DNA of 64,000 nt from JAVDCA01 sp035293985 (GTDB lineage Bacteria; Pseudomonadota; Alphaproteobacteria; Rhizobiales; Xanthobacteraceae), in NCBI GenBank assembly GCA_035293985.1, contig DATGLS010000048.1, forward strand, positions 124,001 to 188,000, read 5' to 3'. Position numbers and translations under genes: made by a program. Shown in pieces: positions 7,745-20,033 of the stretch (its first letter is position 1; each line of letters starts with the position of its first letter). Under the pieces are notes generated by a model. It saw only the letters and a list, made by a program, of their open reading frames with translations. It did no database searches and was not told the DNA's origin.

Positions 7745-8155
7745 ATGGACACGCCCCGCCGCAAGCGCGCCCGCAAGTACATATCGCTCCGCGAGAAGCT
7801 CGCGGCTGCATTGTCGCTTCTGTTGCCGCAGGAGCTCCGGGACGAGCTGCGCGCCGCCAAGGTGCCGGCGAAGTCCGTGATCTCGATGTTTCACCAGGAT
7901 CACAACATCCTTTTCGCGCTCGATGGCGCCGACAAATGGTGGAACCTGACCCCGCTGCTCAAGGACCCGCACCGGCAGAAGTCGCGCCGCGACACCTCGA
8001 TCGTCGCCAAGGTGCGACGCCTCACGCCGGAGCAGGAAGAATTCCAGCGCAAGGTTCTGGCGCGGCCGTGCGGCCAGCACCGCGAGCCCACCGGTAACTG
8101 GCCGCGCGGCCGCAGGCTGCAATCACGAGGTTTCGAGCGGAGGAAGAAGCCATGA
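7745..8155 (+). CDS. HNH-endonuclease-like protein (136 aa)
   Basis: The core HQDHNILFALDGADKWWNLT followed by PLLKDPHRQKSRRDTSIVAK has the order of an HNH nuclease: DH, then G.D...NL.P, then H..K...D. The first histidine of the ββα-metal motif is present (QDH), with N and a late H. The gene starts directly after the helicase stop and overlaps the next gene by 4 bp. It may be a nuclease of the replication-recombination module. Activity is not certain because the zinc-binding cysteines of many HNH proteins are absent. Confidence 0.65.
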   Translation: MDTPRRKRARKYISLREKLAAALSLLLPQELRDELRAAKVPAKSVISMFHQDHNILFALDGADKWWNLTPLLKDPHRQKSRRDTSIVAKVRRLTPEQEEFQRKVLARPCGQHREPTGNWPRGRRLQSRGFERRKKP

Positions 8156-8424
8156 AGAAATCGCCAGTCGTGAAGCGTTCGATCGTCATCGCCGGACAAA
8201 AGACCTCGGTCAGCCTCGAGGATTGCTTCTGGAAGGGGCTCAAGGAGATCGCCGCGGAGGCGAATACGAGCCTTTCGGAGACCGTCGGCGCGATCGATGC
8301 GCACCGCCGGCACGGCAATCTGTCGTCGGCGATCCGGGTGTTCGTATTCGCGCACTATCGCGAGCGGGCCGAGCTGCTACAGCCGGCACCGGCGCCCGCC
8401 TCGAACCACCAGGAAGCCGCCTGA
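8152..8424 (+). CDS. Ribbon-helix-helix DNA-binding protein (90 aa)
   Basis: The sequence VVKRSIVIAGQKTSVSLEDC, then WKGLKEIAAEANTSLSETVG and GNLSSAIRVFVFAHYRERAE, matches the RHH_4 family: a beta strand, two helices and a short C-terminal helix. Members are small dimeric DNA-binding proteins common in Rhizobiales and their phages. The ATG overlaps the previous stop, and the next gene starts in the stop codon (TGATG). It may regulate genes of the element. Confidence 0.82.
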   Translation: MKKSPVVKRSIVIAGQKTSVSLEDCFWKGLKEIAAEANTSLSETVGAIDAHRRHGNLSSAIRVFVFAHYRERAELLQPAPAPASNHQEAA

Positions 8425-8906
8425 TGTCAATCTGGCGCCAATCGAACCGCGCCGATCCGCGAGCGGTCGCCCTCGCCGATCGGCACTACAGCCGGCAAAA
8501 GCCCGGCTCGCCGCAGTTCATGCCGCCCGGTTCGTGCCGCGTCCTGGTCGCAAGCAACAGCAAAGCGGTCTTCGGGCTCTCATTCCCGAAGGCCGAGTAC
8601 GTCAAGCACGCCTGGGCCGGCGCCTGGGTGGTGTCGATCTTCCGCAATGAGGAAGCGGGGCCGCTCGCCTCCGACATGATCCGGCAGGCGATGGCGCATA
8701 TGCGCACCGAGTACGAGGTGCCGGCGCTCGGCTGCGTCACCTTCGTCGATCCCAAGATGGTTGATGGCGTGCTGGTCCGCGGCGAGCGGATGAAGGGCTT
8801 TTGCTTCTGGAAAGCGGGCTTCCGCCTGGTCGGCGAAACGAAGAGCGGGAAGCTCGCTTGGCAGATGCTGCCGGCGGACATGCCGACGGCCGCGGCCGCG
8901 GCTTAG
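8424..8906 (+). CDS. Conserved phage hypothetical protein (160 aa)
   Basis: It begins MSIWRQSNRADPRAVALADR and has HYSRQKPGSPQFMPPGSCRV, a pattern seen in hypothetical proteins of phages and mobile elements of Actinobacteria and Proteobacteria. The middle has WAGAWVVSIFRNEEAGPLAS. The later part (CVTFVDPKMV and FCFWKAGFRLVG) suggests a GNAT-like alpha/beta fold, but this is not certain. The start codon overlaps the stop of the RHH gene. It directly precedes the methyltransferase gene. Confidence 0.65.
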   Translation: MSIWRQSNRADPRAVALADRHYSRQKPGSPQFMPPGSCRVLVASNSKAVFGLSFPKAEYVKHAWAGAWVVSIFRNEEAGPLASDMIRQAMAHMRTEYEVPALGCVTFVDPKMVDGVLVRGERMKGFCFWKAGFRLVGETKSGKLAWQMLPADMPTAAAAA

Positions 8907-8919
8907 GGGAGGGGATGGC

Positions 8920-11217
8920 TTGACGACAATCACCAAAGAAATTCTTCACTTCCATATGGCCTGCGGCATCGGCGGCGGCGCCATCGGCTTCAACAACGCG
9001 AGCGCGCGCGTCGGCAACCTGGTCGCAAAGTTTCGCTGCCTAGGCGGCATCGATGTCGACCCGGCCGCATGCCGGGACTTCACGCGGCTGGTCGGCGTGC
9101 CGGCGTCCTGCATCGATCTTTTCAGCCGCGAACAGTACGCGGCCTTCCATGGCCGCGAACCGCCTGAAGGCTGGCGCGAGGCGACGCCGGCTGACATTCA
9201 CCGCGCATGCGGCGGCGAGCGCCCGCACATCGTCTTCGCGTCCTATCCGTGCAAGGGCTTCAGCGGCCTCCTGTCGGAGAAGACGTCCGGCACGGCCAAA
9301 TACCAGGCGCTCAACGGGCTTCTGCTGCGCGGGATGATGCTCGTCCTGGAGGCGTTCAAGGACGATCCGGTTGAGCTGATCATCTTCGAGAACGTGCCGC
9401 GGATCGCGACGCGGGGCCGTTGGCTGCTCGACCAGTACAGCGCGCTTCTGCGCGCGCACTGCTACGCGATCGCCGAGACGACGCACGACTGCGGCGAGCT
9501 CGGCAATCTTGCGCAGAGCCGCAAACGGTTCCTCATGGTGGCCCGCCATACCGCGAAGGTGCCGAACTTTCTCTATGAGCCGGTCAAGCGTCGTCTGCGC
9601 GGCGTCGGCGAGGTGCTCGACAAGCTGCCGCTCCCGCTGTCGGGCATCGGCGGCCCGATGCACCGCATGCCGGCGCTGCAATGGAAGACGTGGGTGCGCC
9701 TCGCCTTCGTCAAGGCGGGCTCCGATTGGCGCTCGCTCAATGACCTCTCGGTCGAGAACGGCGTGCTCAAGGACTTCGGCATCGCGCCCGACCACTATCT
9801 CAATCACGGCGTCCTGGGCGTGCGCCGCTGGGATCAGCCGGCGCCGACGGTGACCGGCCGCAGTGCTCCCCTCACCGGCGCGCACGCGGTCGCCGATCCG
9901 CGCATCGACAATCAGCCGCACGCCGGATCCTTGGGCGTGCGCCAATGGCACGAGCCGTCCTGTACGGTTGCGGGCCGCTCCTGGCCGCACAACAACGCCT
10001 TCGCGGTGTCCGACCCGCGCATCGAGGGTCATCCGAAATCGGTGCAGCTCGGCGTGCGGCCCTGGGCCGAGCCCGCCGGCGTCGTGACCGGCAAGATGTA
10101 CGTCGGCGGGGGACCGCACTCGGTTGCCGATCCGCGCATCGAAGGCAAGCCACGCTTCAACAACGTGTTCCGGATCGTCCCGTGGGACGCAGCCTCGCCG
10201 GCGGTGGCGGGGCCGGGTGGCCCGGCCGGAGGCCTTGCGGTCGCCGACCCGCGCGCTGGCGAGGGTCGGCACGTCAACGGGAAGTACCGCGTCACGGCCT
10301 TCGATGAGCCGGCCGGCGCCGTGATCGCGGCGAGCACCACCGGTAATGGCGCATTCGTGGTCGCCGATCCGCGCGTCGACGGCCGCGCGCGCTCGACGCA
10401 GCTCGGCGTGCACGAATGGACCGAGGCGACCGGCGTGGTCGCCGGCGAGAGCTATCCGACCAACGGTGCATTCGCCGTGGCGGACCCGCGCACCGACAAC
10501 GAGTTCGGCGGCATGCGCATCGTGCCGTGGGAGAAGCACGCCGGCGCGGTTACCGGCCAACGGAGCCCCGGCTCGAGCGCGATGTCGGTCGCAGATCCGC
10601 GCACGGGCTACGGGCCCAACTCCCACCGCAACAAGCTGGTGGTGGTCGATTGGGACGAGCACGCCCGCACGGTCACCGGCGCCAACCAGGTCCAGGGTGG
10701 CGCGCTCTCCGTCGCTGATCCCAGGCCTGACTTCGCCCGTGACGGCCGCGACAAGTACCTCACCGCCGGCCACTACGGCGTGGTGCCCTATGATGCCGCG
10801 ATGCGCGCGGTGACCGCCGCGGGACAGCACGACAACGGCTTCAATTCGGTCGCCGATCCGAGAATGCCGCTCACGAATTTGAACGGAGAAAGTGACGTCG
10901 CGCTGCCCGGGCCGAACGATCGCCTCGTGTGCCTGATCCTCGCGCTCGATGGCACATGGCACCGGCCCTTCACCACGCTCGAGCTCGCCGCCATCCAGAG
11001 CCTGATCGATCCGGAAGAATTCCTGATCCTTGACGGCCTGTCGGATTCCGCGTGGCGCGAGCGCATCGGAAACATGGTCCCGCCCGAGGCCTCCAAGGCG
11101 ATGGGCGGCGTGCTCGGGCGCTGCCTGCTCGGCGCCTGGAGCGGGCAGACCTTCATGCTGTCGAGCGAGCCGATCTGGGTGCAGCCGGTCGCGATCGCGC
11201 TGATGGCGGCGCAGTGA
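8920..11217 (+). CDS. DNA C5-cytosine methyltransferase with nine internal repeats (765 aa)
   Basis: I use a TTG start at 8920, with GGGGAGGGG 6 nt upstream, because the next ATG would remove part of motif I. Catalytic motifs are complete: motif I HFHMACGIGGGAIGF, motif IV SYPCKGFSG with the nucleophile Cys, motif VI FENVPRI, motif VIII AQSRKRFLMVA and motif X RIGNMVPPEA. Between VIII and IX, about residues 296-650, the usual target-recognition region is replaced by nine tandem units of 39-46 residues. Each has a W.EPA.TVTG core and ends in AVADPR. Ordinary enzymes of this family are about 300-450 residues. It is probably a phage modification enzyme; target sequence unknown. Confidence 0.88.
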   Translation: MTTITKEILHFHMACGIGGGAIGFNNASARVGNLVAKFRCLGGIDVDPAACRDFTRLVGVPASCIDLFSREQYAAFHGREPPEGWREATPADIHRACGGERPHIVFASYPCKGFSGLLSEKTSGTAKYQALNGLLLRGMMLVLEAFKDDPVELIIFENVPRIATRGRWLLDQYSALLRAHCYAIAETTHDCGELGNLAQSRKRFLMVARHTAKVPNFLYEPVKRRLRGVGEVLDKLPLPLSGIGGPMHRMPALQWKTWVRLAFVKAGSDWRSLNDLSVENGVLKDFGIAPDHYLNHGVLGVRRWDQPAPTVTGRSAPLTGAHAVADPRIDNQPHAGSLGVRQWHEPSCTVAGRSWPHNNAFAVSDPRIEGHPKSVQLGVRPWAEPAGVVTGKMYVGGGPHSVADPRIEGKPRFNNVFRIVPWDAASPAVAGPGGPAGGLAVADPRAGEGRHVNGKYRVTAFDEPAGAVIAASTTGNGAFVVADPRVDGRARSTQLGVHEWTEATGVVAGESYPTNGAFAVADPRTDNEFGGMRIVPWEKHAGAVTGQRSPGSSAMSVADPRTGYGPNSHRNKLVVVDWDEHARTVTGANQVQGGALSVADPRPDFARDGRDKYLTAGHYGVVPYDAAMRAVTAAGQHDNGFNSVADPRMPLTNLNGESDVALPGPNDRLVCLILALDGTWHRPFTTLELAAIQSLIDPEEFLILDGLSDSAWRERIGNMVPPEASKAMGGVLGRCLLGAWSGQTFMLSSEPIWVQPVAIALMAAQ
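9805..10870 (+). repeat. Nine coding repeats of 117-138 bp in the methyltransferase
   Basis: Units begin with an LGVRRWDQPAPTVTGRS-like segment and end with VADPR. The DPR end falls at about 9903, 10020, 10140, 10251, 10380, 10491, 10605, 10731 and 10863. Units 1-3 and 6 start with LGV; units 4, 7 and 9 are more diverged. The repeats are divergent in DNA, so they are old or diversified by selection rather than a recent expansion. Confidence 0.85.
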
Positions 11218-11224
11218 GACGGTC

Positions 11225-11587
11225 ATGACCGAGCCCGACAAGATCACCGCGCCGTTCACCCACGCCCAGGTGGACGCGCTCAACCACTGGCAACGGCGCG
11301 GCTTCGTGCACCCGTTCACCTGCGCGAATGATCACGGTCAATTCTCGCGCGACCTGGTCGCGACGGTCGACGGCTGGATTTGCCCTCATTGCGACTATCG
11401 GCAGAAGTGGGCTTTTGCCGCGATGCTGCATGCGCCGCACGATCCAAGCATTGAGTTGCGGCGCGATGCCGTCAACGCGCGGATCGCGCACATCCTTGGT
11501 CCCGCGATCGACGTGCGGGCACCGTATGCGAGGCAAATGATCGGCGCGCTCGTCGCCGTGGCGATGGGAGAGGACGGCGCGCCATGA
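11225..11587 (+). CDS. Phage zinc-ribbon-like hypothetical protein (120 aa)
   Basis: The sequence has THAQVDALNHWQRRGFVHPF, then TCANDHG and WICPHCDYRQKWAF, giving two Cys/His pairs that could bind one zinc ion (C..H and CPHC). The C-terminal half is helical (AVNARIAHILGPAIDVR). Such proteins are common in phages of Rhizobiales, but no function is known. It lies 7 bp after the methyltransferase and overlaps the next gene by 4 bp. Confidence 0.6.
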   Translation: MTEPDKITAPFTHAQVDALNHWQRRGFVHPFTCANDHGQFSRDLVATVDGWICPHCDYRQKWAFAAMLHAPHDPSIELRRDAVNARIAHILGPAIDVRAPYARQMIGALVAVAMGEDGAP

Positions 11588-11871
11588 GAATGCGCTTCCA
11601 TCTCCCGCCCGGAGGCGACGTCCCGCCATTGGTCGCCGCGCGACGTCTCGGGCTCGAGCTGGACGCTTTCCAGAAGGCCCTTCCGTTGCTGATCGGCCGC
11701 GGCTTCCCCAAGCCCGATGAAACGACGGGTAATTTCGATATCGACGCCATCGACGCCTGGCGCAAGCGGCGTCATCCACAGTTGTTCGGCCAACCCTCGT
11801 TGACAGCCGCACTCGACGCCCGAAGCGTCGTCGCGGACCGAGTCGCGAGGATGAAACGTGGGCAAGGTTAA
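11584..11871 (+). CDS. Putative excisionase-like DNA-binding protein (95 aa)
   Basis: A short winged-helix-like segment is visible: VPPLVAARRLGLELDAFQKA, then LLIGRGFPKPDETTGNFDID and AIDAWRKRR. This order (AARRLGL, RGFP.PD..TGN.D..A...W) is that of small MerR-like/Xis-like proteins that often precede integrase genes in Rhizobiales elements. It overlaps the integrase start by 14 bp. The excisionase role is inferred from fold pattern and position. Confidence 0.6.
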   Translation: MRMRFHLPPGGDVPPLVAARRLGLELDAFQKALPLLIGRGFPKPDETTGNFDIDAIDAWRKRRHPQLFGQPSLTAALDARSVVADRVARMKRGQG

Positions 11872-13171
11872 GGTGCGCTACTACGTCACCCGCAAAGGCG
11901 GCAGGCTGGGATATTGGAGCCCGTGTCTCGCGCGCCCGAACCCGAAGACCGGAAAGTTCGAGCCGACGCTGATGGCGAAGCTCGGCTTCAAGGAGATCGC
12001 CTGCGGGGCGGACGGTCCGGCGGCATGGGCGATCGCCGAGAGCTGGAACGCCAAATGGGATGCTGCACGCGCCCAGTTTAAGGCCGGCACCTCGGTCGAG
12101 AACATCGACACCCGCGAGCGGGTGTTTCCGCCCAACAGCGTCGGCGAGGCCTTCGGCCGCTATCGCGCGACCTATCCCTGGCGCGCGAAGAAGCCGCGCA
12201 CCCAGGAGGATTGGTGGCGGGCATGGGAGTACATCGAGCCGGTGTTCGGCGACACCGATCCTCGCTCCGTCGATCTCGCCGCCATCGGCGTTTGGTACGG
12301 CGGCGACCCCAAGCGCGAGGATGTGAAGGGCATGCTGATCGAGCTGGGCGTGCGCGAAGCGCACCGCGCGGTGAAGATCTGGCGCGCGCTCTGGGTCGCC
12401 ATGGGCGCGATCAAGCGCGACGACGGCGAGTATTACGTCACCGGGAAAGACCCCTCCCTGGGAATGACGGTCATCAACCCGAAGGGCCGCACCGCCATCT
12501 GGGTCGAGGGCGAGGCCGTGCGCCTCATCAAGAACGCGATCCGGATGCGCTTCATTGGCCTTGCCGCGGCGCTCGCGGTCGCCTGGGATAGCCAGTTCTC
12601 GCCGGTCGACGTCCGCACGCTCACCAAGGCGCAGCTGCTCGGCGATGCGGAGGGGCCGTTCTTCTCCAAGGACCGGACCAAGACCGGATCGCCGGGCATC
12701 GGCACCCTCTCGAAGCGCACCCAGCGCCTCCTGGCGGCCTATATGGCCACGCTGCCGCCGAACCTGCTGCCTTCGGCCCCGATCTTCTACACGCGTGGTG
12801 GCGCGCCTGTGAGCCGCCCAGGGCGCAAGGGCGAGTGGGGCGGCAACCACGGCGGCGGCCGGCCGCGGCCACCTGTGCCCTACACCGCGGACACGTTCGG
12901 CGACGACTTCCGCGAGGTGCGCGAGGCGACCTTCCCGGGCGACACGCGCAAGCTCATGGATTTCCGCCGCTCGGGCGCCGTCGAGGCGCTCGCCGGCGAG
13001 GTCGATCCCGGCGCGCTCGCCGGCAAGATGGCGAACACCATCGATCAGAGCCGCGAGCTCCAGCGCACGTATCTCCCGCACCAGGCGGCGGTGGTGCGCA
13101 TGGCAGATGCAGCTCGTCTGAAAGGCCGCGCGCGCCTGCGCGGGGGGAACGGATCGGGCTCAAAAGCCTAG
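11858..13171 (+). CDS. Tyrosine recombinase integrase (437 aa)
   Basis: The gene uses a GTG start inside the preceding gene. The C-terminal catalytic domain shows the first Arg in FSPVDVRTL, Lys in RTKTGSPG, the box-II-like MDFRRSGAVEAL with the second Arg, and a final Tyr in LQRTYLP. The usual HxxR histidine is replaced, as happens in divergent phage integrases. The N-terminal half is a DNA-binding arm and core-binding region. The gene ends 63 bp from the 3' end of tRNA-Asp and points toward it, so it most likely recombines at that tRNA. Confidence 0.88.
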   Translation: MGKVKVRYYVTRKGGRLGYWSPCLARPNPKTGKFEPTLMAKLGFKEIACGADGPAAWAIAESWNAKWDAARAQFKAGTSVENIDTRERVFPPNSVGEAFGRYRATYPWRAKKPRTQEDWWRAWEYIEPVFGDTDPRSVDLAAIGVWYGGDPKREDVKGMLIELGVREAHRAVKIWRALWVAMGAIKRDDGEYYVTGKDPSLGMTVINPKGRTAIWVEGEAVRLIKNAIRMRFIGLAAALAVAWDSQFSPVDVRTLTKAQLLGDAEGPFFSKDRTKTGSPGIGTLSKRTQRLLAAYMATLPPNLLPSAPIFYTRGGAPVSRPGRKGEWGGNHGGGRPRPPVPYTADTFGDDFREVREATFPGDTRKLMDFRRSGAVEALAGEVDPGALAGKMANTIDQSRELQRTYLPHQAAVVRMADAARLKGRARLRGGNGSGSKA

Positions 13172-13174
13172 CCA

Positions 13175-13200
13175 AGAGTCGAAACGCAGAGTCGAAACGC
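13175..13200 (+). repeat. Two tandem 13-bp repeats beside the attachment site
   Basis: AGAGTCGAAACGC occurs at 13175-13187 and directly again at 13188-13200, between the integrase stop and the tRNA-Asp 3' end. Such short direct repeats near attachment sites are often integrase arm-binding sites. Their role here is inferred from position. Confidence 0.6.
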
Positions 13201-13234
13201 GATGATCTCGGGAGAGCTAAATGCTTGAAAAGAA

Positions 13235-13311
13235 TGGCGGGAGCGACGGGGCTCGAACCCGCGACCTTCGGCGTGACAGGCCGACGCTCTAACCAACTGA
13301 GCTACGCCCCC
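13235..13311 (-). tRNA. tRNA-Asp (GTC)
   Basis: Read on the reverse strand the cloverleaf is complete. Acceptor GGGGGCG pairs with CGCTCCC (one G-T pair), the D-arm contains AGCTCAGTTGGTTAGAGC, the anticodon loop is CTGTCAC (anticodon GTC), and the T-loop is GTTCGAG. The CCA end is encoded at 13235-13237. Its 3' end faces the integrase, so it is the attachment site of the element to its left. Confidence 0.95.
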
Positions 13312-13645
13312 ACGCTGGGCCGCGTGAGTACGCCCGCGCGCGGGAGATACGGGAGCCCCCCTGGCAAGTCAAGCGCACGCGCCGCGCGGGCAGATAAGCA
13401 CCCGATGCGAGAGCCGTAACGAGCGCTTTGGCTCCCGCCAGAGCCGGCATTTCAGGGGAAAAATCGGCTTTCCGGCACCGCACCGCGTGAGAATCCGCGG
13501 AAAATCGCATATTTTCACACTTGTCCACGCAGAATCGCCACAAAAATCGGCCTTTTCTGCAATTGCACATGGCCAACAAGCGCAAGAATCGCTTATCTCA
13601 TCGGTCATTCGCGTGTCGCCGGTTGACTCGATCAGGAGGGACCCC
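13312..13645. other. Intergenic stretch without a recognised gene
   Basis: No convincing coding frame or RNA was seen in this 334-bp gap between tRNA-Asp and the short frame at 13646. The right half is relatively AT-rich (for example AAAATCGCATATTTTCAC at 13501-13518). It ends in a strong AGGAGG ribosome-binding site at 13634-13639. Confidence 0.6.
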
Positions 13646-13759
13646 ATGGCCGAGGCTGCTCAGCCCACCGTGCCGCTGAAGCATCTCGCCGCCGGCTTGG
13701 CCGCCGCGAGCAGGAAGGCCGCGTTCTGCACGACGCAAGAATTCATGGCATCCGTCTAA
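13646..13759 (+). pseudogene. Truncated HU-like gene remnant (37 aa)
   Basis: An ATG with an excellent AGGAGG site 6 nt upstream opens a frame MAEAAQPTVPLKHLAAGLAA that ends after 37 residues. The first 18 residues resemble the start of a known Rhizobiales HU-type protein (PT.TLKHLAA.LAE), but the sequence then diverges to SRKAAFCTTQEF and stops. It lies 168 bp upstream of an intact HU-family gene, so it may be the remains of a tandem paralog. It could instead be a genuine short peptide. Confidence 0.4.
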
Positions 13760-13927
13760 GCGCCGTTGGTCGTCAGGTCCTGGGCGCGACGTCGCATATG
13801 GTGTCGCTCCTGCTTCGACCTGCCGGCCGCGGCGAATAGCGTACGAACCCAATCCACTCACAACGGAAAAGTTCGGACGAATTTCGCCCTCTCTTCAACC
13901 AACCATCAACAAGGGACACACAATAAA

Positions 13928-14230
13928 ATGCCTGCCTATCTCACGAAATCGCAGCTGGTCGAGAAGATCAGCGAGCAGCATTCCGAGATCTCCAAGCGGG
14001 ACATCAAGGGCATCATCGAGACGCTGGGGACCGTCGGCCACAAGGAGCTGAAGAAAGCCGGCGTCTTCGTCGTGCCCGGCTTCGCGAAATTCGTCGTCGT
14101 CAAGAAGCCGGCCACCAAGGCGCGCGAAGGCACCAACCCGTTCACCGGCGAGAAGATGATGTTCAAGGCCAAGCCGGCGCGCAAGATCGTGCGCGCGCGC
14201 CCCGTCAAGGCGATCAAGGACGCGGTCTAA
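13928..14230 (+). CDS. HU-family DNA-binding protein (100 aa)
   Basis: The protein starts MPAYLTKSQLVEKISEQHSE and contains the HU fold: two N-terminal helices, then beta strands with VPGFAKFVVVKKPATKAREG and TNPFTGEKMMFKAKPARKIV. The last segment is the DNA-binding arm, in which the proline of the canonical RNP motif is replaced by TNP. Such proteins bend and compact DNA. A GC-rich hairpin with a T-tract follows the stop. Compared with HupB it has extra acidic residues in helix 2, suggesting a specialised paralog. Confidence 0.88.
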   Translation: MPAYLTKSQLVEKISEQHSEISKRDIKGIIETLGTVGHKELKKAGVFVVPGFAKFVVVKKPATKAREGTNPFTGEKMMFKAKPARKIVRARPVKAIKDAV

Positions 14231-14260
14231 GCGCCGCCGCCAGTCGATCTGGCGCACGAT

Positions 14261-14310
14261 CCCGATGCGACGCCCGGCTCGAGCCGGGTGTCGTGTCGGG
14301 ATTTTCATTT
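14261..14310 (+). terminator. Intrinsic terminator of the HU gene
   Basis: The arms at 14261-14278 and 14283-14300 (CCCGATGCGACGCCCGGC with GCCGGGTGTCGTGTCGGG) form an 18-bp stem with a few G-T pairs around a TCGA loop. The T-rich stretch ATTTTCATTT follows. It begins 30 bp after the HU stop. Confidence 0.75.
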
Positions 14311-14330
14311 GGTGCTCGCGGTCGACCGCC

Positions 14331-14530
14331 TCACGAGCTCGGCGGGTTGCACCGCATGTAGAACTTGCGCTCGTCCTCGTTCGTCGTGCGGAAGCCGAGG
14401 CGCTCGTAAAGGCGCCGCGCCGGATTGGTCTCGACGACGCCGAGCATCACAGGACGGCCGGCATCGGCGGCTTCGGCGATCTGCCGGCGCATCACCGCCG
14501 TGCCGACGCCCGATCGAGATTGAGATCGCG
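14331..14530 (-). pseudogene. Remnant of a GNAT acetyltransferase gene (C-terminal part)
   Basis: The reverse strand encodes RSGVGTAVMRRQIAEAADAG and then RPVMLGVVETNPARRLYERL, GFRTTNEDERKFYM, ending at a stop at 14331. This is the acetyl-CoA-binding motif A and the C-terminal motif of a GNAT N-acetyltransferase. The N-terminal part is missing: upstream, the frame breaks near 14512 and runs into tRNA-Val at 14578. The gene is therefore broken, probably by an insertion or deletion beside the tRNA. Confidence 0.7.
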
Positions 14531-14577
14531 GATGACCGCTGGCTTGCCGAGCCGGAGGCCCCGAAAGGGCGGAGAGC

Positions 14578-14653
14578 TGGTGGGCGGTGACGGGCTCGAA
14601 CCGCCGACATCCTGCGTGTAAAGCAGGCGCTCTACCAACTGAGCTAACCGCCC
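14578..14653 (-). tRNA. tRNA-Val (TAC)
   Basis: On the reverse strand, acceptor GGGCGGT pairs with ACCGCCC. The anticodon stem CCTGC/GCAGG encloses TTTACAC (anticodon TAC), and the T-loop is GTTCGAG. The CCA end is encoded at 14578-14580. The structure is complete. Confidence 0.95.
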
Positions 14654-14719
14654 TGCCGCCTGTATCGCGCCGCGCCGGACCTTACGCAAGCGGCCGGCCA
14701 TGCCCGGCCGCTGCCAAAA

Positions 14720-15502
14720 TCACTGCACGCGGTGAAACAGGCGCGAGACGCGCAGATCGATCGGGTCGGTGACGACGTCGAGCCAGTTCGAGAACGGGGT
14801 GATCGAGAACAGCACGCGGCTGACGCGGCCGATCAGGTTGTCGGCCGGAACGAAGCCGACGCCGCCCTCGTCGGGGCTCACCCGGCTGTCGAGCGAGTTG
14901 TCGCGATTGTCGCCCATCATGAAGTAGTTGTTGGCCGGCACCGTGAACACCCCGGTGTCGTCGAGCGGGCCTTCCGAGACCTTGATGATGTCGTGGGTGC
15001 GGCCGTTCGGCAGCGTCTCCACGTATTTCATCGCCGGCACCATGACGCCGCCGAGCGCGACCCGCACCGGACCGACCGGCGTGCGCGGCACCTGCGTGCC
15101 GTTGATGTAGAGCTGGCCGCCGCGCATCTGGATCTTGTCGCCCGGCAGGCCGATCACGCGCTTGACGTAGGTCTGGCGCGGATCGCGCGGCAGCGCGAAC
15201 ACGACGATGTCGCCGCGCTCGGGCGGATGGTCGAGCAGGCGGCCGTGGATCGGGATCACGCCGATCGGCGCCGAATAGCGGCCGTAGCCGTAGGAATATT
15301 TCGCCGCCGCGATCTCGTCGCCGATCATCAGCGTCGGCTCCATCGAGCCGGACGGCACGATGAATGGCTGGCCGATCGCGGTGCCGGCGAACAGCATGAT
15401 GGCACCGGTGAGCACGAGACCCTTGATCTCGTCGAAGATGCGCCGGAGGCGCGAGGGAGCGGGTTTCGCCGTCGTTTGCTCAGGCATCTCTCGCTCGGAC
15501 AT
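14720..15502 (-). CDS. lepB: Signal peptidase I
   Basis: This membrane enzyme removes signal peptides from exported proteins. Residues 27-47 form the N-terminal membrane anchor. The catalytic Ser53 lies in VPSGSMEPTL and Lys114 in TYVKRVIGLPGD, and the box GDNRDNSLDSR is present, so all active-site features are seen. At 260 residues it has the usual alphaproteobacterial length. It lies downstream of lon on the same strand, separated by a strong hairpin, so it is probably transcribed from its own promoter. Confidence 0.95.
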   Translation of the reverse strand: MSEREMPEQTTAKPAPSRLRRIFDEIKGLVLTGAIMLFAGTAIGQPFIVPSGSMEPTLMIGDEIAAAKYSYGYGRYSAPIGVIPIHGRLLDHPPERGDIVVFALPRDPRQTYVKRVIGLPGDKIQMRGGQLYINGTQVPRTPVGPVRVALGGVMVPAMKYVETLPNGRTHDIIKVSEGPLDDTGVFTVPANNYFMMGDNRDNSLDSRVSPDEGGVGFVPADNLIGRVSRVLFSITPFSNWLDVVTDPIDLRVSRLFHRVQ

Positions 15503-15628
15503 CTTCCCACCCTGCCGGTTGCGGTCCGCCCCATCACGTGAGATGTCGCCCCGCCGTCGCGATTACGATGCGGCACGCCGCCACATCAACGCGATGTATG
15601 TTTTACAAGCCACCTGTTTTACAAGCGA

Positions 15629-15654
15629 AACGGCGGCGCGCAAGCGCCGCCGTT
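15629..15654 (-). terminator. Hairpin after lon, weak terminator
   Basis: AACGGCGGCGC and GCGCCGCCGTT form an 11-bp perfect stem around GCAA. On the reverse strand it is followed by TTTCGCTTGT, a poor U-tract. It lies just after the lon stop and before lepB. Two copies of TGTTTTACAAGC (15599-15610, 15615-15626) lie beside it. Confidence 0.5.
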
Positions 15655-15679
15655 CCTGTCGTCATACCTGGCGCCAGCC

Positions 15680-18124
<2,445 letters not shown>

Positions 18125-18414
18125 TCCAGTCCTGTGTTGTGCCCCTCCTCGCGGCTCGCCGTCATGGCGCCGCCGCAGCGGAGTGCATGGCTACCGGGCA
18201 GGAACGCGTCACAAGGAGCGTCCGATTGTGCGGGGCAAGACCCTGCCCGGAGACGTGCTCGGAGCCCTTCGATTCGATCATCGCGGCTCCGCCGATATTA
18301 GGTGGCGATGCCCCCGGGACGAGTCAAGTAAGCCCGGAATATCAAGCAAATACGCGAATCGGCCGCCGTCGGGCGTTCGCGTATCGTCAAATCGACCGGA
18401 CACCGGCGAGGGCG

Positions 18415-19680
<1,266 letters not shown>

Positions 19681-20033
19681 TCCATCTTCTCCGCCAGTGC
19701 GCCGTCCGGCACCGGACTCAACTCCGCGACCTGAGATGCTACTCGCCCCGGCCCTAAGAATCCGTAGCGCCGAAGCCACACCGGCCGCCTTTTCACCTCA
19801 TACGACCGTCTGACCCATAACGAAACACGGTAGGGCACGCATAATCAAGATTTCATTAATGGTGAAAATCCCGTCCGCGGCCCTTGTTCCGGCTCGTTTT
19901 TCATCCCCGTCCCCGCCGATTCGCCGATCTTTATGGCAAAAATCGACACGAGACGGGTGACCTGCCCCATCCGGCCGGGCGTTTTCCACGGACGCAACGT
20001 GCAGCGCCTGCTTCGCCCGCCGATGCCGCAACG
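19681..20033. other. Gap between clpP and clpX without a gene
   Basis: No coding frame with protein-like character was seen. The middle (about 19840-19940) is AT-rich, with ATAATCAAGATTTCATTAAT, and could hold a clpX promoter on the reverse strand. I could not fix its -35 and -10 elements. Confidence 0.5.

Larger units (their letters stand above)
1..13237. mobile_element. Integrative element (probable prophage), right part, at tRNA-Asp
   Basis: A tyrosine integrase gene ends 63 bp from the 3' end of a tRNA-Asp gene, the usual layout of an element integrated into a tRNA. To its left is a compact rightward operon of small phage-type genes: HTH regulators, RecA-like ATPase, RecD-like helicase, HNH-like protein, RHH protein, C5-methyltransferase and a putative excisionase. 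An immunity-like region with repeated operators precedes it. No capsid, portal, terminase or tail gene is visible, so it may be an early region of a prophage or a non-phage element. The left junction is outside the window; no second copy of the tRNA 3' end was found inside it. Confidence 0.78.
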